NCBI RefSeq assembly: GCF_001427585.1
Contig: NZ_LMGY01000016.1
Coordinates: 335,440 to 399,439 of the forward strand
Origin: Pseudoxanthomonas sp. Root630
GTDB lineage: Bacteria; Pseudomonadota; Gammaproteobacteria; Xanthomonadales; Xanthomonadaceae
Direction: 5' to 3'
Length of the DNA stretch: 64,000 nucleotides
Made by a program: the position numbers and the translations under genes
In this document: positions 34,647-44,870 of the stretch, one piece after another
How positions within the stretch are numbered: the first letter of the stretch is position 1
Layout: the number at the start of each line of letters is the position of its first letter
The notes under the pieces: model-generated
What the model was told of the DNA's origin: nothing
Databases searched by the model: none
What the model saw: only the letters and a program-made list of their open reading frames with translations

Positions 34647-35942
34647 TTACACGCCGGCAAGCACGGCCAGGCGCAGCGCCTCGTAATCGTTGGGGACCGG
34701 CGTCGCATGGGCGGGACGCGCGAGCAGATCGGCCAGCGCGGGGGGCACCTCGACACCGCGACCGATCAGTGGCTCCACCACGCTTTCGAACTTGGCCGGG
34801 TGCGCGGTGGCCGCCACCGCCCAATCGCCGCCCTCGCCCTGCGCACGCAGGTCCTCCAGCACCTTCACCGCGGTCGCGGTATGCGGGCAATGCACTTCGC
34901 CATGGTCACGGTAACGCCGCGCGATCACCTCCCGGATGGCATCGTCGCCGACCTCGGTAGCGGAGAACGCCGCGCGCAGCGCCGCATCGTTACCGTCGAA
35001 CAACCAGCGCAGGCGCTCGAAATTGCTCGGCGCGCCGACGTCCATCGCATTCGCCAACGTCGCCACGCTGGCGGAAGGCGCGTACTCGGCGCCGGCGAAG
35101 AAATCCGGCAGCACGCGGTTGGCGTTCGTCGCCAGCGCGATGCGCCCCAGCGGCACGCCCAGCGCGCGCGCCAGGATCGCGGCCAGCGCATTGCCGAGAT
35201 TGCCCGTGGGCACGACAAGATTCAGCACCCGGCCGGTGGCCGCCCGGTGGGCCAGCGCCGCGTGCGCGTAGTAGCTCATCTGCGGCAGCAGCCGGCCCAG
35301 GCTGATGCTGTTGGCGGAACTCAGCGGCGCCTGCGCCTGCAGCCCGGCATCGTTGAGCGCTCGCTTCACCAGGGCCTGGCAGTCGTCGAACGAACCCGCG
35401 ACACGCAACGCCGTGATGTTGTCGCCGAAGCAGCCCAACTGGTGCGCCTGCCGCGGCGACACGCGGCCGTCGGGATACAGCACGATCACGCGCAACCCGG
35501 GCTGGCGGTGGAACGCCGCCGCGACCGCTGCGCCCGTATCGCCGGAGGTGGCCACCAGGATCGTCAGCGGCTTGGCCTCGCTCCGCCGCAAGCGCGCCAT
35601 GCTGGCCGCCAGGAAACGCGCACCGAAATCCTTGAAGGCCGCGGTCGGACCATGGAACAACTCCAGCACGTGGTCGGCCGGCGTGCCGAGTGCGCGCAGC
35701 GGCGCGGGGAAGTCGAACGCCTCGCGGCAGATCGATGCCAGTTCCCCCGCGAGGGCATCGCCCGCGAAGAACGGCGCCAGCAAGGTGGTCGCGGTATCGG
35801 CGATGTCGCGTCCCGGCGCGAGGTCACGCGATGTCGGCAACGCATCGGGGACATAGAGGCCGCCATCGGGCGCGAGCCCGGCGGCGATCGCCTGGCTCAG
35901 CGTGGCGGCAGCTGCGGCGTGACGGGTGGAAATGAAGTTCAT
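34647..35942 (-). CDS. thrC: Threonine synthase
   Basis: 431-aa PLP enzyme converting O-phosphohomoserine to threonine. The PLP lysine is in GPTAAFKDFGARFLA, the phosphate loop is VPTGNLGNALAAI, and ATSGDTGAA is typical of type I threonine synthases. ATG at 35942, matching the family start MNFISTRH. Third gene of thrABC, 38 bp behind thrB. Confidence 0.96.
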   Translation of the reverse strand: MNFISTRHAAAAATLSQAIAAGLAPDGGLYVPDALPTSRDLAPGRDIADTATTLLAPFFAGDALAGELASICREAFDFPAPLRALGTPADHVLELFHGPTAAFKDFGARFLAASMARLRRSEAKPLTILVATSGDTGAAVAAAFHRQPGLRVIVLYPDGRVSPRQAHQLGCFGDNITALRVAGSFDDCQALVKRALNDAGLQAQAPLSSANSISLGRLLPQMSYYAHAALAHRAATGRVLNLVVPTGNLGNALAAILARALGVPLGRIALATNANRVLPDFFAGAEYAPSASVATLANAMDVGAPSNFERLRWLFDGNDAALRAAFSATEVGDDAIREVIARRYRDHGEVHCPHTATAVKVLEDLRAQGEGGDWAVAATAHPAKFESVVEPLIGRGVEVPPALADLLARPAHATPVPNDYEALRLAVLAGV

Positions 35943-35980
35943 GGATCGGGACCGTGGGTAAAGAGGTGCGATGAAACGCG

Positions 35981-36910
35981 TCAGGACGTGGGCAGCAGGT
36001 GCGCGGCAGGCGCGTCGATCGGCGACACCCAGGCCTGGCTGTCGAAACCGGCGGCAGCGAAGGCGGCCTGCACGGCGGGCGCGGCGGCTTCGGCCTCCAC
36101 GCGCGATTCGAACCAGGCGAACACGCTGGGGCCCGCGCCGGAAATGCTGGCGCCCATCGCACCCGCCGCAAGCGCCGCCTGTTTCGCGGCATCGAAACCG
36201 ACGATCAGCGGTGCGCGACGCGGTTCCACCAGGACGTCGCGCAGCCCTGCGCGGACCAGCGAGGCATCGCCGGCATGGCAACCCGCCAGTACCAAGGCGA
36301 GGTTGGCGCTCTGCGCAACGAATTCCTTCAACTCGTAGGCGCCCTGCAACGCGGCGCGCGCGCGGCGCGTCTCCAGGATCGCATCCGGGTGCACCAGCAC
36401 GCTGTGCCAGGCGGCCGGCACCGGAACGCGCACCAGGTGCTCCGCCGTGGCGAGCACCAAGCCGCCCAACAGCATCGGCCCGAGGTTGTCGCCATGTTTG
36501 CCGCCGCTGGCGACCGCTTCGCCGACCAGCGCGTGCGGATACAGGGCTTCGCGCGCGAGCGGCGTATCGAGCACGGCGTTGGCCGCCACCAGCGCCGCCA
36601 CGCAGGACGCGGCGGAGCCGCCCATGCCCGAGCCCAGCGGAATGCCCTTCTCGATCTCGACTTCGAAACCGAACGGCAAGCCGAGGGCGTCGCGCAACGA
36701 GATCAGCGCCGCGCCCGCGGTGTTGCCGGGCGCATCCAGCGGCAGGTCGACGGTGGCGCCACGGATGGACGCGATGCGCACCTCGGGCGAATCGATGCGA
36801 CGCACCGTCACCGTATCGCCCGCGCCTTCGATCACGTGGCCGAGGATGTCGAACCCCACGCCCACGTTGCCCACCGACGCCGGTGAAAACGCGCTTGCCT
36901 GCTGCCTCAT
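35981..36910 (-). CDS. thrB: Homoserine kinase
   Basis: 309-aa GHMP kinase phosphorylating homoserine. [16 protein letters not shown] opens the fold, [19 protein letters not shown] is the ATP-binding motif 2, and [12 protein letters not shown] is motif 3. The ATG at 36910 gives the family N-terminus; a longer frame to 37027 runs into thrA and is not used. Gap of 37 bp from thrA. Confidence 0.96.
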   Translation of the reverse strand: MRQQASAFSPASVGNVGVGFDILGHVIEGAGDTVTVRRIDSPEVRIASIRGATVDLPLDAPGNTAGAALISLRDALGLPFGFEVEIEKGIPLGSGMGGSAASCVAALVAANAVLDTPLAREALYPHALVGEAVASGGKHGDNLGPMLLGGLVLATAEHLVRVPVPAAWHSVLVHPDAILETRRARAALQGAYELKEFVAQSANLALVLAGCHAGDASLVRAGLRDVLVEPRRAPLIVGFDAAKQAALAAGAMGASISGAGPSVFAWFESRVEAEAAAPAVQAAFAAAGFDSQAWVSPIDAPAAHLLPTS

Positions 36911-36947
36911 GCCCACGACGCTCCCGATGGCCTTGTCGATATCCGCC

Positions 36948-39440
36948 TCACAGCTTGGCTCCCTGCCCCGCCGCCACCCGCAGCACATCGGCGAACACGC
37001 CGGCCGCGGTGACTTCCGGCCCCGCACCGGGGCCCTGCACGATCAGCGGATTGTCGCAGTATCGCCGCGTGGTGAACTGCACGATGTTGTCGGTCAGGCG
37101 CAGGTTGGCGAAGGCGTGCGCGACCGGCAGTTCCACCAGCCCGACGCTGGCGCGGCCTTCCGCATCGAGCCTGGCCACGTAGCGCAGCACGTTGCCGGCG
37201 GCCTTCGCCTTCGCCAGGCGCGCATCGAAATCGGCATCCACCTCGCCCAACCGCTGCATGAAATCGCCCACGCTCGCCTGCCGCAGCGACTCGGGGACCA
37301 GGCTCTGCACCTGCACGTCCTCCAACGCCAGTTCACGGCCCGCCTCGCGCGCCAGGATCACCAGCTTGCGCGCCACGTCCGTGCCGGACAGGTCGTCGCG
37401 CGGGTCGGGCTCGGTATATCCCAGGCCGCGCGCTTCGGTCACCAACTGCGAGAACGGCACGCTGCCGTCGTACTTGTTGAACAACCAGGCCAGCGTGCCC
37501 GAGAAGATGCCTTCCACCGAGACCACGGCGTCGCCGGTATCCAGCAGGTCGCGCAGCGTGGAGATCACCGGGAGGCCGGCGCCCACGGTCGCCTCGTAGC
37601 GGAAGCGAGCGCCGCTGGCGGCGGCCGCCTCGCGGATGGCGTGGTAGCGCGCCAGCGAACCGGCGCCGGCCTGCTTGTTCGGCGTGATCACGTGGATGCC
37701 GGCGGCAAGCCAGTCGGCATAGCGGTCGGCGACGACCGGGCTGGCGCTGCAGTCCACGATCACCGCGTGCGGCATGTGCGCCGACAGCAGGTGCTGGGTG
37801 AAGCGGTCGAGGTCGGCGGGCTCCGCACTGGCGTCGAAGCGCGCGCGCCAGTCGTCGCCCAGGCTGCGCTCGTCCAGCAGCATGCGCTTGCTCGAGGCGA
37901 TGGCACGCAGGCGCAGGTCGAGGTTGGCCTTGGCCAGCAATGGCGGCTGCGCCGCGCGCAGTTGTTCGATCAACGCCGCGCCGACGTTGCCGGGCCCGAT
38001 CACGCCGATGGCGAAGGTCTGCGGCGACAGCCAGAAACCCGCATGCGCGGCACGCAACGCCTTGGTGGCGTCTGCGCCGTCGATGGCGACGGAAATGTTC
38101 CGTTCGGACGAGCCCTGGGCGATCGCCAGGATGTTCACCTGGGCACGGGCCAGCGCGCCGAACAGGCGCGCCGACACGCCGGGCGTGCCGGCCATGCCGT
38201 CGCCGACCGCCGCCAGCACGCTGACGCCATCGCGGCGCTGGACGCGCTGGATCTGGCGGGTATCCAGTTCGTGCGCGAAGGCGTCCAACAGCGCCGCTTG
38301 TCCCTTCGCGGCTTCGCTGGCCTTGACCACGCAGCAGATCGAATGCTCGGACGAGCCCTGCGAGATCATCACCACCGACACATGCGCGTTGCGCAGCGCC
38401 GCGAACACGCGCTCCGCCGTACCGGGCACGCCGATCAGACCGGTGCCCTCCAGGTTCAACAGGGCCAGGTCGGCGCTCAGCGTCAGGCCCTTCACCGGGC
38501 CCACGGCATCGCGCTCGGCGGTGATGCGGGTGCCGGGGTGCTCCGGATGGAACGTGTTGCGGATGATGATCGGCAGCCCGCGCTCCATCGCCGGGGACAT
38601 GGTCTGCGGATGCACGACCTTGGCGCCGAAATAGGCCAGTTCGCAGGCTTCGTCGTAGCTCAGCGCGCCCAGTTGCACGGCTTCCGGCACCACCCGCGGG
38701 TCGGCCGAGAGCACGCCGTCCACGTCGGTCCAGATATGCAGTTCCGCTGCGTCGTACAGGGCGGCGAAGATCGCGCCGGAGTAGTCGCTGCCGTTGCGGC
38801 CCAGCGTGGTGAAACGACCTTCGCGATCGCGTGCGACGAAGCCGGTGACCACCACGCGGCGCTGCGGGTGCGTGGCACGCCACGCCGCGAGCCGTTGCGC
38901 GCTGTCCTCCCAGTCGACCACCACGCCGAGTTCGCCGTGGTCGACGCGCAATACATCGCGCGCATCCAGCACGGCGCAATCCTCGCCCTGCAGCGTCAGG
39001 TATTCGCCCAGCAACCGCGCCGAACATACTTCGCCCAAGCCCTGCACGCGCTGCAGCACCAGTTCGGGCAGGCCGCCGATGACGATCAGCGCGTTGAGGA
39101 TCTCCTCCAGCCGCTGGAAGCGCTCGTCCACCCATTCGATCACCGGCCCCGCCGCCTCGCCCAGCAGCGCCACCGCCGCGCCGCGATGGCGAGCGCGCAG
39201 TGCGTGCCAGCTCTCGTGCCACTCGGGACGGTTGGCGGCGGCCAGCTCGCACAACTCGATCAACGCATCGGTGACGCCCTTCATGGCCGATACCACGGTG
39301 ACCTGCACCTCCTCGTCGCGCGCCAGCAGCAGCTTCGCCACGTGGCGGTAGCGTTCGGCATCGGCGACGGAGGTGCCGCCGAACTTGTGGACGACGGTGC
39401 GGTGTTTCGGTTGTTCGACTGCGGCGCTACGGGACGACAT
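36948..39440 (-). CDS. thrA: Bifunctional aspartokinase I/homoserine dehydrogenase I
   Basis: 830 aa catalysing the first and third steps of threonine synthesis. The aspartokinase domain (about 1-300) starts [16 protein letters not shown]; two ACT domains (about 320-460; [16 protein letters not shown] and [19 protein letters not shown]) bind threonine for feedback; the homoserine dehydrogenase domain (about 470-830) begins [17 protein letters not shown] and has the GTLAWLFN and [13 protein letters not shown] motifs. ATG at 39440 with GAGG about 10 nt upstream. The first gene of thrABC, preceded by an attenuator leader. Confidence 0.97.
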   Translation of the reverse strand: MSSRSAAVEQPKHRTVVHKFGGTSVADAERYRHVAKLLLARDEEVQVTVVSAMKGVTDALIELCELAAANRPEWHESWHALRARHRGAAVALLGEAAGPVIEWVDERFQRLEEILNALIVIGGLPELVLQRVQGLGEVCSARLLGEYLTLQGEDCAVLDARDVLRVDHGELGVVVDWEDSAQRLAAWRATHPQRRVVVTGFVARDREGRFTTLGRNGSDYSGAIFAALYDAAELHIWTDVDGVLSADPRVVPEAVQLGALSYDEACELAYFGAKVVHPQTMSPAMERGLPIIIRNTFHPEHPGTRITAERDAVGPVKGLTLSADLALLNLEGTGLIGVPGTAERVFAALRNAHVSVVMISQGSSEHSICCVVKASEAAKGQAALLDAFAHELDTRQIQRVQRRDGVSVLAAVGDGMAGTPGVSARLFGALARAQVNILAIAQGSSERNISVAIDGADATKALRAAHAGFWLSPQTFAIGVIGPGNVGAALIEQLRAAQPPLLAKANLDLRLRAIASSKRMLLDERSLGDDWRARFDASAEPADLDRFTQHLLSAHMPHAVIVDCSASPVVADRYADWLAAGIHVITPNKQAGAGSLARYHAIREAAAASGARFRYEATVGAGLPVISTLRDLLDTGDAVVSVEGIFSGTLAWLFNKYDGSVPFSQLVTEARGLGYTEPDPRDDLSGTDVARKLVILAREAGRELALEDVQVQSLVPESLRQASVGDFMQRLGEVDADFDARLAKAKAAGNVLRYVARLDAEGRASVGLVELPVAHAFANLRLTDNIVQFTTRRYCDNPLIVQGPGAGPEVTAAGVFADVLRVAAGQGAKL

Positions 39441-39468
39441 GGCTCAGGAACCTCGGTTGGGAGGCCCG

Positions 39469-39513
39469 GCACGCATCAGGAATCGGGGTGGCCCTGCATC
39501 CTGATCCGGGTGC
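39469..39513 (-). promoter_or_regulatory. Candidate thr attenuator stem-loop
   Basis: Between thrL and thrA the minus strand can form ATCAGGA/TCCTGAT (39475-39505), extended by GCAC/GTGC across a small internal loop. There is no T-run after it, so any termination would be Rho-assisted, or the stem would act on thrA translation. Confidence 0.4.
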
Positions 39514-39531
39514 GGGGCCGTGGGTTGCGAG

Positions 39532-39627
39532 TTACGCGAACACGACCAGCCGCACCTGACGAGTCAGGGTGGTAATGGTCGTAATCAGGGTCGTGCGTCC
39601 ACCGCACGCATGCGCCGACGCCGGCAT
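39532..39627 (-). CDS. thrL: thr operon leader peptide (attenuator)
   Basis: 31-codon ORF ending 91 bp upstream of thrA. Its middle encodes RTTLITTITTLTR: seven Thr and two Ile in eleven codons, the same design as E. coli thrL, where starvation for threonyl- or isoleucyl-tRNA stalls the ribosome and lets transcription enter thrA. The rest is MPASAHACGG at the start and RQVRLVVFA at the end. The codons CTG-ACT-CGT-CAG form a palindrome (39556-39567) in the control region. No good Shine-Dalgarno precedes the ATG. Confidence 0.8.
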   Translation of the reverse strand: MPASAHACGGRTTLITTITTLTRQVRLVVFA

Positions 39628-39680
39628 GGGGGCCGGGGTCGTGTCCGCAGGAGCGTGGGCAAGGGAGCGCATGGCGGAAG

Positions 39681-39708
39681 AAAAACACGGCCCCCCGGGG
39701 GGCTGTCA
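39681..39708 (-). terminator. Intrinsic terminator upstream of thrL
   Basis: On the minus strand a stem built around GCCCCCCGGGGGGC is followed by GTGTTTTT. It probably ends the GNAT transcript before the thr promoter; a TTGACA sequence overlaps its 5' side. Confidence 0.6.
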
Positions 39709-39735
39709 AGCGTTGCGACGCAACAAAGCCAATGA

Positions 39736-39757
39736 TTTCATATGGATGCATATGAAA
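39736..39757. promoter_or_regulatory. Perfect AT-rich inverted repeat upstream of thr operon
   Basis: TTTCATATG-GATG-CATATGAAA: two 9-bp arms without mismatch and a 4-bp spacer, between the GNAT stop and the thr leader. A second dyad, GTTGCG-A-CGCAAC, is at 39712-39724. It has the form of a repressor operator; the factor is unknown. Confidence 0.5.
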
Positions 39758-39771
39758 CCAATCCGCGACAC

Positions 39772-40242
39772 CTAGAGCGCGCGGCTCATGAAGACGCTGT
39801 TCGGATCTTCCACGTAGTCGCCAAAGGGCGCGCATGGCGTGAAGCCGGCGCGCGCATACAGGGCACGTGCCGGCGCGAAGTAGGCCATCGAACCGGTCTC
39901 CAGGCTGAGGCGCACGTACCCGCGCCGGCGCGCCTCGGCCAGGAGATGATCGAGCATCGACGCGGCGACACCACGCCGCAGGTGCGTCTGCGCGGTCCGC
40001 ATCGATTTCACTTCGCCGTGGGTCGCGTCCAGCGCGCGCAGCGCACCGCATCCGGCCAGCGATTCGCCTTCCCAGAGCGTCCAGAAGCTGATGTCGGGCT
40101 GCCGCAGCGCATCCAGGTCGAGCGCGTGCACGCTTCCGGGCGGCGAGGTGCGGTGCATCCAGTCCAGATGCTCCTGCAGCAGCGCGATCACAGCGGGGTG
40201 GCGGAGATCGTCGAGGCGGAGGTCCATGGCGTCCAGGCTCAT
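39772..40242 (-). CDS. GNAT family N-acetyltransferase
   Basis: 156-aa acetyltransferase. MRTAQTHLRRGVAASMLDHLLAEARRRGY contains motif A (acetyl-CoA binding, RRGVA), and YFAPARALYARAGFTPCAPFGDYVEDPNSVFM is the typical PaiA/ElaA-like end. Substrate unknown. The ATG at 40242 overlaps the lipoprotein stop (ATGA), so the two genes are coupled. Confidence 0.85.
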   Translation of the reverse strand: MSLDAMDLRLDDLRHPAVIALLQEHLDWMHRTSPPGSVHALDLDALRQPDISFWTLWEGESLAGCGALRALDATHGEVKSMRTAQTHLRRGVAASMLDHLLAEARRRGYVRLSLETGSMAYFAPARALYARAGFTPCAPFGDYVEDPNSVFMSRAL

Positions 40243-41381
40243 TCGGCGCAGTCGTGATCCACGTTCAAGACGAAGTGCTGCCCCTCGCGCGTCTGTTCGA
40301 GCACCGCCAGTTCCACGCCCCTGACGCCGCCATGGTCCATCGCCCGCATGGCATCGGAGACCCGCGATCGCGTGTCGGCGCGGCCTTCGAGCGTGCAGCG
40401 CCGCGCGGTGCATTGCACGCGGGTGATGCCTGGCAGCCCGCCCACGTGCTCGCCCAGTTTCCGGGTCAGCGGGGCGCACATCGCCACGCTGGCGTCCGGC
40501 GCGGGCGTCGGCACCTCATCCATGGCGCCGCTGAGGTATTTCTGGGCCAGCAGGCGGGCGTCCCGTTGCTCCTGGGTCTGGTACGGCATGAAGACGCCGT
40601 CTTGATACATCTCACGCGCCGCCAGCGGCCGATCGTCGTTGGTCACCCACTTCGCCCAGTCGATCGGGGTGATCTCGGCGGCCGGCGCGGGCGCGGCATG
40701 CCACCAGTACTCGCGCTCGCCTTCTCCCAGATCGATGTCGGGTTTGCAGCCGTCGCCGCACCAAATCGAGAAGCTCTGCCGGACCTTGTAGCGCGTTACC
40801 GCCACCAGGCCACCATCCCGGGCCCGCGTCATCCTCACTTCGGCGCGGTCCATGTGGTCGGCGTCCGGCATCTCGTCACCGCTGAAGACCACCCACCCTT
40901 TCTCGCAGGTATAGGCCATGTTGCTGATCGAAGTGGTCAACTGCTGCTTCAACATCGGCGGTGGGACGCGCACCTTGCGGGGGTCGCGCTCCAGGCGCAG
41001 CCCGCCCACCGCCTGGCGCGCCACCAGCGATCCGGCCCACAGGGCGTACTGGTAGGGCTCTTCGCGACGCCACTCCTTGAACGCCTCATGCGTGTCTTCC
41101 GTACTGCTCCAACTGCTGAGGACGATCTGCTGATCGTCGATGGCATCGATGCTCCACACGCCGTAGTGGTCCGGCACCTTGTCGAGCGCGCGCTCCATGG
41201 CCACTCCCAGGAACCGCTGCCGCTTTCCGCCAGCATGCTGGAAGGTGTAGGTGCCCCTCAGGTCGGGACATCCCTCCTTGAAACCCGCGAACCAGCCGGG
41301 ATCCGGCGCGGGGATACCCTCGGGACGCTGGGAACACCCCACCAGCAGCAGGACCCACAGGACCGCTCCCCATCCCCGCAT
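40239..41381 (-). CDS. Uncharacterised lipoprotein
   Basis: 380 aa with a lipobox (VLLLVGC, cysteine about residue 16), so membrane anchored. The body has several Cys-containing segments (IWCGDGCKP, CTARRCTLEGR) that could be disulfide-bonded and a C-terminal part that looks like a small alpha/beta domain (about 300-378). No family recognised. The ATG at 41381 is chosen because it begins the signal peptide; the upstream frame is unlike a protein start. Coupled to the GNAT gene. Confidence 0.65.
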   Translation of the reverse strand: MRGWGAVLWVLLLVGCSQRPEGIPAPDPGWFAGFKEGCPDLRGTYTFQHAGGKRQRFLGVAMERALDKVPDHYGVWSIDAIDDQQIVLSSWSSTEDTHEAFKEWRREEPYQYALWAGSLVARQAVGGLRLERDPRKVRVPPPMLKQQLTTSISNMAYTCEKGWVVFSGDEMPDADHMDRAEVRMTRARDGGLVAVTRYKVRQSFSIWCGDGCKPDIDLGEGEREYWWHAAPAPAAEITPIDWAKWVTNDDRPLAAREMYQDGVFMPYQTQEQRDARLLAQKYLSGAMDEVPTPAPDASVAMCAPLTRKLGEHVGGLPGITRVQCTARRCTLEGRADTRSRVSDAMRAMDHGGVRGVELAVLEQTREGQHFVLNVDHDCAE

Positions 41382-41525
41382 GCACCGCCCCCCGTCTTCA
41401 TCGTCGGACAAGGTGTAGCGCAGAACGCACCGGATGCGCCACCGCGGAACCCAGCGCCCATCGAACGTTTGGCAGGTGGACGTCTTGGGAGGCATCGCGA
41501 CCATGCGCTATCCTTCCGCCGTCTT

Positions 41526-41602
41526 GGCCCCGTAGCTCAGCTGGATAGAGCGTCCCCCTCCTAAGGGGAAGGTCGCACGTTCGAATCGTGTCGGGGCCGC
41601 CA
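41526..41602 (+). tRNA. tRNA-Arg (anticodon CCT)
   Basis: 77-nt cloverleaf. Acceptor GGCCCCG/CGGGGCC, discriminator G, encoded CCA (41600-41602). Anticodon stem TCCCC/GGGGA with loop CTCCTAA, giving anticodon CCT for AGG codons. T-loop TTCGAAT is canonical. Confidence 0.97.
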
Positions 41603-41839
41603 TCTCCTCTCCCTTGCGTGCACCTCGTCGAATCGACGAGCGATCCGTTGCCGCATCGGCAATCCGAGCAAAGCCGGGCGCTGAATCCTCGGCGTTCCGC
41701 GCAAGCGCGCATCGCGCCGGAACCTCCGGAAAAACAGGGGCTTACGTACGACCTGCCCCACCCGCTCTGGTAGAATCGCGGACCCCTTTCGATGCCGTGC
41801 GTGGTCCGGCGGCATCCCGTGCAATGACCTGGAGCTTCC

Positions 41840-43372
41840 ATGCCTGCTGACCTCCTCAAGGCCCTCGGCCTCGCCACCACCAACTCCGGCACCTACCTCG
41901 GCAGTGGCGAGTGGTCCACGACCACGGACGCCGGCCTGCTGCAGTCGATCAACCCGACCACCAACGAGGTGATCGCCGAGGTCCATGCCAGCAGCCAGGC
42001 CGATTACGAGAAGGTCGTCGCCCGTGCCCAGGCCGCGTTCAAGATCTGGCGCACCACGCCGGCCCCGCGCCGTGGCGAAGCCGTGCGCCTGTGCGGCGAC
42101 GCGCTGCGCAAGCACAAGGACGCGCTGGGTTCGCTGGTCGCGCTGGAAATGGGCAAGAGCAAGCCCGAGGGCGATGGCGAAGTGCAGGAGATGATCGACA
42201 TCGCCGACTTCGCCGTGGGCCAGAGCCGCATGCTGTACGGCTACACCATGCACTCCGAGCGCCCGGGCCACCGCATGTACGAGCAGTACCAGCCGCTCGG
42301 CCTGGTCGGCATCATCAGCGCGTTCAACTTCCCGGTCGCGGTGTGGGCGTGGAACTCGTTCCTGGCCGCCATCTGCGGCGACATCTGCATCTGGAAGCCC
42401 TCCAACAAGACGCCGCTGACCGCGATCGCCAGCATGAAGATCTGCAACGACGCGCTGAAGGCCGGCGGCTTCCCGGACATCTTCTTCCTGATCAACGACG
42501 CCGGCGTCGAGCTGGCGCAGCAGTTCGTCGACGACAAGCGCGTCCCGCTGATCAGCTTCACCGGCTCCACCCAGGTCGGCCGCACCGTCGGCGAGCGCGT
42601 CGCCCGCCGCATGGGCCGCAGCCTGCTGGAGCTGGGCGGCAACAACGCGATCATCCTGGACGAAACCGCCGATCTGAAGCTGGCCGTGCCGGGCATCGTG
42701 TTCGGCGCCGTCGGCACCGCCGGCCAGCGCTGCACCACCACGCGCCGCCTGATCGTGCACGAATCCATCTACGACAACGTGCTCGCCACGCTGATCAAGG
42801 CGTACAAGCAGGTGGAAGGCAAGATCGGCGACCCGACCGACCCCGCCAACCTGATGGGCCCGCTCAACAGCCAGGGCGCGGTGCAGCAGTTCCTGGATTC
42901 CATCGCCAAGGCCAAGGCCAGCGGCGGCACCGTCGAAACCGGCGGCACCGCGATCGACCGCCCGGGCAACTTCGTGCTGCCGGCGATCGTCACCGGTCTG
43001 CAGAACTCCGATGAGGTCGTCCAGCACGAGACCTTCGCGCCGATCTTGTACGTCATGAAGTACAAGACGCTGGACGAGGCCATCGACATGCAGAACGCCG
43101 TGCCGCAGGGCCTGTCGTCGTCGATCTTCACCCAGAACCTCAAGGCGGCCGAGCAGTTCCTGTCGGCGGCCGGCAGCGACTGCGGCATCGCCAACGTCAA
43201 CATCGGCACCAGCGGCGCCGAGATCGGCGGTGCGTTCGGTGGCGAGAAGGAGACCGGCGGCGGCCGCGAATCCGGTTCGGATGCATGGAAGGTCTACATG
43301 CGCCGCCAGACCAACACGATCAACTACTCCGACTCGCTGCCGCTGGCGCAGGGCATCAAGTTCGACCTCTGA
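41840..43372 (+). CDS. amaB: L-piperidine-6-carboxylate / aminoadipate semialdehyde dehydrogenase
   Basis: 510-aa NAD-dependent aldehyde dehydrogenase of the ALDH7 (antiquitin) group, oxidising alpha-aminoadipate semialdehyde to aminoadipate in lysine catabolism. [31 protein letters not shown], the glutamate in [11 protein letters not shown], and the nucleophile C298 in GQRCTTTRR are as in the family, and [26 protein letters not shown] is the ALDH7 substrate loop. A TAGAAT box at 41771-41776 may be its -10. The 237 bp between tRNA-Arg and the gene hold nothing else. Confidence 0.93.
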   Translation: MPADLLKALGLATTNSGTYLGSGEWSTTTDAGLLQSINPTTNEVIAEVHASSQADYEKVVARAQAAFKIWRTTPAPRRGEAVRLCGDALRKHKDALGSLVALEMGKSKPEGDGEVQEMIDIADFAVGQSRMLYGYTMHSERPGHRMYEQYQPLGLVGIISAFNFPVAVWAWNSFLAAICGDICIWKPSNKTPLTAIASMKICNDALKAGGFPDIFFLINDAGVELAQQFVDDKRVPLISFTGSTQVGRTVGERVARRMGRSLLELGGNNAIILDETADLKLAVPGIVFGAVGTAGQRCTTTRRLIVHESIYDNVLATLIKAYKQVEGKIGDPTDPANLMGPLNSQGAVQQFLDSIAKAKASGGTVETGGTAIDRPGNFVLPAIVTGLQNSDEVVQHETFAPILYVMKYKTLDEAIDMQNAVPQGLSSSIFTQNLKAAEQFLSAAGSDCGIANVNIGTSGAEIGGAFGGEKETGGGRESGSDAWKVYMRRQTNTINYSDSLPLAQGIKFDL

Positions 43373-43436
43373 GGGTGTCGTGGCCGGCGCGCAAGCGTGC
43401 CGGCAGCCCCGCGAGGGCTCACGTTCTGGGATAATC

Positions 43437-43464
43437 GCGCCACCCTCCGGGGTGGCGCGCGTGT
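43437..43464 (+). terminator. Hairpin terminator after amaB
   Basis: GCGCCACC-CTCCGG-GGTGGCGC followed by GCGTGTTT. Strong stem, short T-tract. Confidence 0.5.
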
Positions 43465-43521
43465 TTGCGCCGGCCCGATCCAGCGCCAGCGCACCTCCCT
43501 GACCCCTGCACGGAGCTCCTG

Positions 43522-43800
43522 ATGAACCAAGCCCGCACCACCAGCAGCCTCGCCATCGCCAGTCTCGTGTCCGGCATCCTTGGATGGACGCTGCTGCCCT
43601 TCATCGGCACGCTCGTCGCCATCGTCACCGGGCACATGGCCCGCGGCGAAATCCGGCGCAGCGGCGGCACGCTGGAGGGCGACGGGCTCGCCATCGGCGG
43701 CCTGATCCTGGGCTGGCTGTCGGCATTGTTGTGGATCGTGGGCATCATCGTGCTCTTCATGTTCCTGGGCGGTCTGGCCTGGCTGGCGACGCTGAACTGA
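43522..43800 (+). CDS. DUF4190-type small membrane protein
   Basis: 92 aa with two long hydrophobic segments (about 11-37 and 53-87). [40 protein letters not shown] matches the DUF4190 pattern of tandem membrane segments ending GHxARxEI. The function of the family is unknown. It starts the unit that continues with pyrD. Confidence 0.85.
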   Translation: MNQARTTSSLAIASLVSGILGWTLLPFIGTLVAIVTGHMARGEIRRSGGTLEGDGLAIGGLILGWLSALLWIVGIIVLFMFLGGLAWLATLN

Positions 43801-43814
43801 GCCCGCCCGCCTCC

Positions 43815-44870
43815 ATGTATCCCCTCGCCCGACCTTTCCTGTTCGGCCTGGATGCCGAAACCGCCCACGGCCTGGGCCTGAAGGCCCTCGACCTCGCCTA
43901 CCGCACCGGCACCACGCCGCTGGTGGCGCGACCGATCACGCCCATGCCCACCAAGGTCATGGGCCTGACCTTCCCCAATCCCGTCGGCCTGGCCGCCGGC
44001 ATGGACAAGAATGGCGCGCACATCGACGCGCTGTTCGGGCTGGGCTTCGGCTTCGTCGAGATCGGCACGGTCACGCCCAAGCCTCAGCCCGGCAATCCGA
44101 AGCCGCGCATGTTCCGTCTGCCGCAGCACAAGGCCGTCATCAACCGGCTCGGCTTCAACAACGAAGGGGTCGACGCGCTGGTGCGCAATGTCGAAGCCGC
44201 GCGCCGCGATCGCGGCCTGCTCGGCATCAACATCGGCAAGAACAAGGACACATCCAACGAGCGTGCCGCGTCCGATTACCTGTACTGCCTCGAGCGCGTC
44301 TACCGGTTGGCCGACTACATCACCGTCAACATCTCTTCGCCCAACACCGCCGGACTGCGCGAACTGCAGGAAGAGCAGGCGCTGCGCCAGCTGATCGGTA
44401 GCCTGCGGGAAGCGCAGGAAGATCTGGCCGCACAGCATGGCAAGCGCGTGCCGATGCTGGTGAAGATCGCCCCTGACCTGTCCGACAGCGACATGGACGC
44501 CGTGGCGCGCGTGCTTGGCGACATGCAGGTGGATGGCGTGATCGCCACCAACACCACGGTGTCGCGCCTGAGCGTGCAGGAGCACCCGCATGCGCGCGAG
44601 ACCGGCGGCCTCTCCGGCGCGCCGTTGATGGGCCAGTCGACGCTGGTGTTGCGCCGCATGCGCACCCGCCTGCCCGACACCATCCCGCTGATCGGCGTGG
44701 GCGGCATCCTGTCCGGCGCCGATGCGGTGGCGAAGATGTCCGCCGGCGCTTCGCTGGTGCAGTGCTACACCGGCCTCGTCTACCGGGGGCCGGAGCTGGT
44801 CCACGAATGCGTCGAGGCGATCCGCCGACGCCGTGAAGCTCCCAGCCGTGGTCCGGTAGCCCCCGAATGA
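43815..44870 (+). CDS. pyrD: Dihydroorotate dehydrogenase (quinone), class 2
   Basis: 351-aa FMN enzyme of pyrimidine synthesis, attached to the inner membrane and reducing ubiquinone. The N-terminal helices ([19 protein letters not shown]) form the quinone tunnel. [35 protein letters not shown] and the catalytic serine in [11 protein letters not shown] are class 2 hallmarks; [11 protein letters not shown] binds FMN phosphate. Its stop overlaps murB by 4 nt (ATGA). Confidence 0.97.
   Translation: MYPLARPFLFGLDAETAHGLGLKALDLAYRTGTTPLVARPITPMPTKVMGLTFPNPVGLAAGMDKNGAHIDALFGLGFGFVEIGTVTPKPQPGNPKPRMFRLPQHKAVINRLGFNNEGVDALVRNVEAARRDRGLLGINIGKNKDTSNERAASDYLYCLERVYRLADYITVNISSPNTAGLRELQEEQALRQLIGSLREAQEDLAAQHGKRVPMLVKIAPDLSDSDMDAVARVLGDMQVDGVIATNTTVSRLSVQEHPHARETGGLSGAPLMGQSTLVLRRMRTRLPDTIPLIGVGGILSGADAVAKMSAGASLVQCYTGLVYRGPELVHECVEAIRRRREAPSRGPVAPE

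Noticed and set aside
36447-39575. Long plus-strand frame antisense to thrA (1042 codons)
   Set aside because: Shadow of thrA and thrB; composition is typical of antisense frames and no homology is visible.
39476-40051. Minus-strand frame across the GNAT end and thr leader as a gene
   Set aside because: Overlaps the GNAT gene and several structured elements, has no family features and is out of frame with the convincing thrL peptide.
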